Of a DNA stretch of 64,000 nucleotides, positions 59,499 through 64,000 are shown piece after piece. The stretch comes from Ancrocorticia sp039812645 (lineage in GTDB: Bacteria; Actinomycetota; Actinomycetes; Actinomycetales; Actinomycetaceae). Location of the stretch: the NCBI GenBank assembly GCA_039812645.1, contig JBDIAV010000004.1:29876-93875 (forward strand), in the 5' to 3' direction. Below the pieces are notes generated by a model. The model was not told the origin of the DNA, made no database searches, and was given only the letters and a program-made list of their open reading frames with translations. Within the stretch, counting starts at the first letter, position 1. Each line of letters opens with the position of its first letter. Position numbers and translations under genes: made by a program.

Positions 59499-60350
59499 AT
59501 GCGCTGGTTGATTGCCGGAGCCAAGGGAATGCTCGGTCAGGATCTCGTGGAGCGAGTCGTGCGCGATGGACACGACGTCGTCGCCGTTGATCGCGACGAA
59601 ATCGACATTACCGATCCCCACAGCGTTGCTCAGGTGGTCAAGGATATCGATGTGCTGGTCAACGTCGCAGCCTTCACCGCGGTGGATAAGGCGGAAGAAG
59701 AAGAGGCAGCAGCTTTCACAGTGAACGCCACCGGCCCCGAGATCCTCGCACGTCGTTGTGCCGAGATTGGTGCTCGCATCGTTCATATCTCCACCGACTA
59801 CGTTTTCGGCGGCGATGCCACATCCCCGTACCAGGAAAACGAGCTCATGGAGCCCAAGGGAGCGTACGGCCGCACGAAGGCAGCGGGCGAGTGGGCAGTG
59901 CGTGTCAATACGAATAACTACCTCATTGTGCGTACCGCGTGGCTATATGGCGCACACGGAAATTCTTTCCCCGCCACGATGAAGCGTCTGGTAGAGGCAA
60001 ACGGCACCATCAGTGTTGTGACCGATGAGGTCGGCCAGCCTACCTGGACCGTTGACCTGGCCGACCTCATCGTTCGTTTGATCGACGCCGAAGCGCCCTC
60101 CGGTATCTATCACGGCACCTCGTCAGGCTCCACCAATTGGAACGGCTTCGCAAAGGCCATTATGGAATCGATCGGTAAGGATCCGGAGGTGGTCAAGGAG
60201 ACCACCGCCGCAGCCTTTAATCGCCCGGCACCTCGCCCGCACTACTCGGTGCTGGGACACTTGGCTCTCGAGCGCATTGGTGTCGAGCCGATCGGGAATT
60301 GGGCGGAACGTTGGAAGGAAGCTTCCAATGTTGTTCTCGCCGAGGACTGA
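59499..60350 (+). CDS. rfbD: dTDP-4-dehydrorhamnose reductase
   Basis: A 283-residue short-chain reductase of the RmlD family, which makes dTDP-L-rhamnose by reducing dTDP-4-dehydrorhamnose with NADPH. The glycine-rich site is G-A-K-G-M-L-G-Q-D, and the catalytic triad is S-T-D-Y...Y-G-R-T-K. V-R-T-A-W-L-Y-G is typical of RmlD. Other rhamnose genes (rmlA, B, C) are not in the window. The start ATG has a weak GGCGGGA upstream. A TAGAAT at 59407-59412 is a possible promoter -10. It supports rhamnose as a component of the wall polymer. Confidence 0.93.
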   Translation: MRWLIAGAKGMLGQDLVERVVRDGHDVVAVDRDEIDITDPHSVAQVVKDIDVLVNVAAFTAVDKAEEEEAAAFTVNATGPEILARRCAEIGARIVHISTDYVFGGDATSPYQENELMEPKGAYGRTKAAGEWAVRVNTNNYLIVRTAWLYGAHGNSFPATMKRLVEANGTISVVTDEVGQPTWTVDLADLIVRLIDAEAPSGIYHGTSSGSTNWNGFAKAIMESIGKDPEVVKETTAAAFNRPAPRPHYSVLGHLALERIGVEPIGNWAERWKEASNVVLAED

Positions 60351-60531
60351 TTGTCTCAGGGGCTCAGGGGCTGTATCGGATTGCTCCCTAAGGTGAGGAA
60401 TTTGTATGCGAAGTCCCCGTTCGGTGCGGGGCCATGGGTATAGATTCTTTACTCCGATGATTGTGGGATCTGCTGATATTTCGGTGGATTCTGTATGTCG
60501 TGCCTGATCCCTACCGCATGAGTGATTGCCA

Positions 60532-62496
60532 GTGAGCGCAGATAATTCGCAGTATGTGTTGAATGAAGGGCCCGTCGAGTCCGGTTCCCGCGCGCGTGGG
60601 AGCGTGAACTCGGCGGGCCCCGATTCGCCTCCATCTACGGGAAGCTTATCGGCGAGTCGGTTGAAGCGGAGCTGGTTAACGCAAGCTGGCTCATCCGGTG
60701 GCAGTTTTTTGCCCACCTCTTCGTCGCGGGGTTTTGTGGCAGCGACAGGGGCTCTGACGCTAGTTTTCTTCATATGGCAGGTCCTCTGGGCGATTCTCAC
60801 TCCAGCATTTCGTGCGCCGGATGAACCTTTGCACGTCAACTCGGTGATACGTGTGGCGGAAGGTGGAGGGTGGCCCGCCCCTGGGGAAGCGCGCCTCAGT
60901 TCTTCCGTGCTGCAAGCGGTGCGTGAGTCGGGAATGATCTCGGCTGACTCGCAGGGTTTTGCGGCGATGGAGCGGACACGGGTGGTGGGTAGCCGTGAGG
61001 CATATCCGGAGATTCCACGTTTCGGCGAGACCGCCGTGACTCCTCATTCGCAGCGGATTGCCCTTAACGGAAAAGGATGGGTAGCCGACGGAGGCAGCGT
61101 GCCTTCTGGTGAGGCTGGCGTATCCGGTGGGGGTGGTGAGTCCGGTCGGGATGGCTCGCCCACCGAGATTGTCGATCAGATGACGCAGCATCCGCCGTTG
61201 TTCTACGAACTACAAGCGGTTGCTTACCGTGCTGTGGACGCGAGTGACTGGCCCTGGGATCGGCAGCTTCTTCTCATGCGCGTGGTTTCCGCGTTGATGA
61301 CCTTGCCCCTTGTGCCCAGTGCCGTGTACGTGGCGCGCAGGGCGGGGACAAGCCGGCCTATGGCATTGAGCGCGGGAGTCCTCGTTTTTGCGATTCCTCA
61401 ATTGGCGTATGTGACAGGATCGCTGAACAACGACGCGCTCGCGATTGGCGCCGGCGCCCTGTGCTTGGCGGCTGCCTCGGCGGCCATGTTTGGAAGCGGG
61501 GGCTGGCGAACGGTCTGGGCGGCAGGCCTCGCCCTCGGGCTCGGCCTGTGGTCCAAGGGAACCTTCATACCCATGGGGTTGACTGTGGGTTTAGCTTTCC
61601 TTGCCAACATTAATGGGGTGGCCTGGTGGAAACGGTGTGTACAGGCCGCGTGTGCTGGTGGCATTGGTGTGGTGACCGGAGGATTCTGGTGGGTACGCAA
61701 CGTGCTGCTTTATGGAGTGCTGCAACCTGCTGGCTATCAGAGCGCATTTTTGTCGCCAGGCTCGGATATCAGACACTTCTTCACGACCGCGTTTCGTAAC
61801 TTCACCGAATCATTTTGGGGGCGTTTCGACTGGATGGATTGGTCGTTGACTGCGCCATTGGTGTGGACGTTGGCAGCCGTCGCCTGTGTAGCGGTTCTGA
61901 TTGCGCTGTTCGCCGGACCGCACAGGATTCAGCGGCTTGTGCTGCTCTCCTTCTTTGTCGGTGTTATCGGGTTGCTTCTGGCCCAGGCTTGGACGCAATA
62001 CCGCGATGGGGGTATCGTTCCCGGCACGCAGGGGCGCTATCTTTTCCCCGGTATCGTGGGTTTGCTTGCGGTTATGGCGCTGGGGTTGGGAAGACTAGGC
62101 GGCTGGGGCGCGCGGATCTATCCCGCGCGTGGCAGCTCAATGCGCAGGATCGTATTCTCTCGGTTGGCGCCGCTTCTTGTCACGATCCCGGCAGTTCTGA
62201 TTGCGGCATATTCCGCTCTGACCTGGGCGCGAGCGTGTTACCCGCTGCTTACTGAAGGCGGCTCTGCTGGTTCAAACGCCCTCGCACAGACGTCCGCGAG
62301 TGGTGTTCTCGAATTTGGCGCCGTCGTCGCCGTTGATATGGAGCGGTGGGCCCTTGTTGCCGGGCTAGGGGCGGGACCGCTGATGGCCGTCGTCGTTCTG
62401 GGGGCGTGCTCCTTGCTTATCGCGGCGCTCACTCCGCTCGTTGTCTCGATACCCATACGTTCGCCCCAAAGAATTGAGGAAAATGGAAAGGATTGA
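60532..62496 (+). CDS. DUF2142-like polytopic membrane protein
   Basis: A protein of about 654 residues with roughly twelve membrane segments. The first 80 residues are hydrophilic, followed by a membrane helix and the motif F-R-A-P-D-E-P-L-H-V-N (about 103-113), then a long extracellular loop ending in Q-H-P-P-L-F-Y-E and a segment G-S-L-N-N-D-A-L-A-I. This pattern is that of DUF2142, often found near wall-glycan genes and related in shape to GT-C glycosyltransferases. Its activity is unknown; inferred role is addition of a lipid-linked sugar outside the membrane. The start is GTG or the TTG two codons before. Its last codons lie inside a repeat (62466-62498). Confidence 0.8.
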   Translation: MSADNSQYVLNEGPVESGSRARGSVNSAGPDSPPSTGSLSASRLKRSWLTQAGSSGGSFLPTSSSRGFVAATGALTLVFFIWQVLWAILTPAFRAPDEPLHVNSVIRVAEGGGWPAPGEARLSSSVLQAVRESGMISADSQGFAAMERTRVVGSREAYPEIPRFGETAVTPHSQRIALNGKGWVADGGSVPSGEAGVSGGGGESGRDGSPTEIVDQMTQHPPLFYELQAVAYRAVDASDWPWDRQLLLMRVVSALMTLPLVPSAVYVARRAGTSRPMALSAGVLVFAIPQLAYVTGSLNNDALAIGAGALCLAAASAAMFGSGGWRTVWAAGLALGLGLWSKGTFIPMGLTVGLAFLANINGVAWWKRCVQAACAGGIGVVTGGFWWVRNVLLYGVLQPAGYQSAFLSPGSDIRHFFTTAFRNFTESFWGRFDWMDWSLTAPLVWTLAAVACVAVLIALFAGPHRIQRLVLLSFFVGVIGLLLAQAWTQYRDGGIVPGTQGRYLFPGIVGLLAVMALGLGRLGGWGARIYPARGSSMRRIVFSRLAPLLVTIPAVLIAAYSALTWARACYPLLTEGGSAGSNALAQTSASGVLEFGAVVAVDMERWALVAGLGAGPLMAVVVLGACSLLIAALTPLVVSIPIRSPQRIEENGKD

Positions 62497-62548
62497 GCTC
62501 TGGAACACGTTCACGCCGCTCAATTCTTTCCGAAAAACTCAATTCTTT
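62466..62548. repeat. Dispersed AAAGAATTGAG-type hairpin element, copy B
   Basis: The 33-bp left part (62466-62498) is identical to 63968-64000. It pairs with the inverted half 62518-62548 (AAAGAATTGAG...GGAAAGAATTGAGC on the complement), with about 19 nt between. The element ends the DUF2142 frame (stop 62494-62496) and sits between convergent genes. Confidence 0.75.
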
Positions 62549-62619
62549 CGAGAGACGCTTCATCACCACCTGCTCACCCGATCCATCCACCTCCACAGTC
62601 CTTTCGCGGGGCCTCTTCG

Positions 62620-63732
62620 TCACTGCCGTCCGGTGTTCCTCTGCGAGCGCGAGGAAGCAGGTGCCCGGAACGGCTTTGCGCGTTGAAGCAACTCCCGATT
62701 GGCCGAGGGCGTGGCGATGGTGGCGGGCAGCACGGTACGCCCGCCACGACGTAGGAACTTGTGGATCAACCGAGCGACAGCCTCCGGATTGTCCAACTGA
62801 TTCCACGAAAGATTAACGATCTCGTATCCAGCCGAGCGCAACAGGGACTCTCGTGCCTTTTCTCGCGCGAATCGTCGGCCACGCTCCGAATCGTCGCCGT
62901 ACTTGCCTTCTCCGTTGAACTCGACGATGACCATTCTGTCCCGCCACACGAAATCACCGAAGTACTCATGCCCCTCGACCATGATCCGGTACTGCAGAGT
63001 TGGGAGGGGAAGTCCGAAGGCGTGAATGATCCAGAGAACTCGGGCTTCTGCAACGCTTTCCACCTGCCCACTCGCGCGCGAGATGATCTCTTTGGCACGC
63101 CGTTGACCTCCAGTTTTGGAGAGCTTCTCGACCAACGCCATCATCCGAGTCCGAGCCGCTTCCTCTCTTTCAACGAAGCTCGCGTCATTGCGATCCGTGT
63201 AGACATCGCCGGATGTAGCGAGGCGCCCGAGAATAGAACACACAGTGACGAAAGCACTCTCACTCTCCGCCAGGCGAGCCACGTCCACAGCAGTCTGTTC
63301 GAGAGAAGTCACACGAATACCCTGTCCCACCGTCAGTCCGCGGGTGATATGCGTGGGCATCTTCATGGGCCGCACATACAGTGGCGACGGCGAATACGGA
63401 TCGCGACTGAACTCTCTCACGTTGCGCCGTCCCTTTGACTTGTACAGGTCAATATTTCGGACCTCTGGCCACACCGGGTGCCCTAGTAGCATGGCTGCGG
63501 TGAGCCCTGCGAATATTGTCGTTTCAGGATGTTGCACCGAAAGCACCGCAATATATGCGAGGAGCGTATCGAGACGGGACGAACCTGTGGTTCTCGGCTC
63601 GACGAGGTAGCCGGGTAGCGGTTTCCACCAACCCTCGCTCTCGAGCTCACGCACTTCTGTTTTGGACATTGACGACGTTGTCGCGACGTTCGGCACACTG
63701 ATGACATCTCGACTCATGAACATGGGAGCCAT
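62620..63732 (-). CDS. DUF559-like (PD-(D/E)XK) protein with AbiEi-like N-terminal region
   Basis: A protein of about 370 residues. The N-terminal half looks like the winged-helix/antitoxin-type fold common in actinobacterial AbiEi-related proteins (T-I-F-A-G-L-T-A-A, then V-T-S-L-E-Q-T-A-V-D-V-A-R). Residues about 245-345 form a Vsr/DUF559-like nuclease fold: S-V-A-E-A-R-V-L-W, G-D-F-V-W, V-I-V-E-F-N-G-E-G-K-Y and R-R-F-A-R-E-K-A-R-E-S-L-L-R-S-A-G-Y-E. The D...E-x-N spacing suggests a partly changed PD-(D/E)XK site. Start is uncertain: I use the ATG 7 nt after a TAGATT hexamer; ATGs at 63717 and 63723 are alternatives. It is a lone gene bracketed by dispersed repeats. Confidence 0.7.
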   Translation of the reverse strand: MAPMFMSRDVISVPNVATTSSMSKTEVRELESEGWWKPLPGYLVEPRTTGSSRLDTLLAYIAVLSVQHPETTIFAGLTAAMLLGHPVWPEVRNIDLYKSKGRRNVREFSRDPYSPSPLYVRPMKMPTHITRGLTVGQGIRVTSLEQTAVDVARLAESESAFVTVCSILGRLATSGDVYTDRNDASFVEREEAARTRMMALVEKLSKTGGQRRAKEIISRASGQVESVAEARVLWIIHAFGLPLPTLQYRIMVEGHEYFGDFVWRDRMVIVEFNGEGKYGDDSERGRRFAREKARESLLRSAGYEIVNLSWNQLDNPEAVARLIHKFLRRGGRTVLPATIATPSANRELLQRAKPFRAPASSRSQRNTGRQ

Positions 63733-63893
63733 CATCCACAATCTAGCTCGTCTTTGCAGAAGTTATTCACAGGTCTCGACATTTCTGTCCGTCGTTGAAA
63801 GAAAATCTGTGGATGACGTTGTTTCTCCCCAGAGTGAGCTGTGGGAAGTGGGGTGGGAGAGGGGAAGGGGGGCGAGTAACGTCGTCGTCGATC
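63733..63893. other. Gene-free stretch with three DnaA-box-like 9-mers
   Basis: TCATCCACA (63732-63740), TTATTCACA (63763-63771, fits TTWTNCACA) and TGTGGATGA (63809-63817, the reverse of the first) lie within 86 bp, upstream of the DUF559-like gene. There is no dnaA or dnaN nearby. A G-rich run at about 63836-63873 follows. No gene is evident. Confidence 0.4.
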
Positions 63894-63980
63894 AGAAGCT
63901 ACTGCTCCAAAGAAATGAGCGGCGTGGTTCGTCTGGTGCTCACTCGCGCGCATTAGAAGCTACTGCTCCAAAGAATTGAG
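63894..63980 (+). repeat. Direct 26-bp repeat at 61-bp distance
   Basis: A 26-bp unit beginning AGAAGCTACTGCTCCAAAG occurs at 63894-63919 and 63955-63980 with one mismatch. The second copy continues into the dispersed 33-bp repeat (copy C), so the two repeat families share an edge. Confidence 0.7.
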
Positions 63981-64000
63981 GAAAATGGAAAGGATTGAGC
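63968..64000 (+). repeat. Dispersed AAAGAATTGAG-type element, copy C (runs off the window)
   Basis: 33 bases identical to 62466-62498, 1.5 kb away in the same orientation. By analogy with copies A and B an inverted half should follow beyond position 64000. Together copies B and C bracket the DUF559-like gene as direct repeats. Confidence 0.75.

Noticed and set aside
63732..63817. Replication origin suggested by DnaA-like boxes
   Set aside because: No dnaA, dnaN or other origin genes and only one box fits the consensus.
62466..64000. Copy C as a displaced tail of the DUF2142 gene, like the dapC and dapD tails
   Set aside because: The same sequence family occurs at 47.4 kb where no such gene exists, so a dispersed repeat is the simpler explanation.

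Overview
The window reads as chromosomal DNA of a moderately GC-rich actinobacterium, most likely an Actinomycetaceae-type organism (Arcanobacterium/Trueperella/Actinomyces relatives). This rests on many GTG/TTG starts, the fdxA-dapC pair, DapD of the actinobacterial type, a LytR-CpsA-Psr pair, a Rv1264-like class III adenylate cyclase and a VanW-type wall protein. The genus is an inference. No rRNA, tRNA, CRISPR, transposase or integrase was seen.

Layout. 1-13 kb: housekeeping genes (AI-2E-type permease cut by the left edge, two GNAT acetyltransferases, a glutamine amidotransferase, patatin, MFS exporter, Kup, M18 aminopeptidase, acyl-CoA synthetase, lipA-lipB). 13.6-19.5 kb: a complete oligopeptide-type ABC importer with the two ATPases fused. 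19.6-27.9 kb: PH-like membrane protein, DUF4143 ATPase with 23-bp iterons upstream, typA, VanW protein, fdxA-dapC. 28.0-29.2 kb: an AT-richer two-gene module, a RelA/SpoT-domain synthetase plus a 72-aa protein. 29.6-30.9 kb: citrate synthase. 31.6-37.6 kb: a Ula-type PTS operon with a TPR-like protein, class II aldolase, P-loop kinase and PRD regulator. 37.7-47.4 kb: dapD, a Maf-Nudix fusion, a DUF885 protein, adenylate cyclase, a two-component system, GtrA and purK-purE. 47.5-62.5 kb: envelope and cell-wall-polymer genes (two LCP ligases, glycosyltransferases, PGRP-type amidase with C-terminal repeats, flippase-like protein, acyltransferase, rfbD, DUF2142 protein). 62.6 kb to the end: a DUF559-like nuclease-fold protein among dispersed repeats.

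Most notable observations. (1) Just downstream of the Rel module is a decayed second copy of the 3' end of dapC. Just upstream of the PTS operon is a decayed second copy of the 3' end of dapD (49 of 63 bases identical). Both modules therefore look inserted at the 3' ends of dap genes, with the old gene tails displaced and left behind on either side of gltA. (2) The Rel-like synthetase plus small partner is a candidate toxic alarmone-synthetase (toxSAS-like) system. (3) The PTS operon lacks every classical ascorbate catabolic enzyme and instead pairs a kinase with an aldolase, suggesting a different sugar pathway. (4) At least thirteen genes show a TANNNT hexamer 6-8 nt before the start codon and no Shine-Dalgarno, which suggests abundant leaderless transcripts. 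(5) Several tandem or dispersed repeats have exact periods (23 bp at 21.6 kb, 24 bp at 50.4 kb, an identical 33-mer at 62.5 and 64.0 kb) and no known family.
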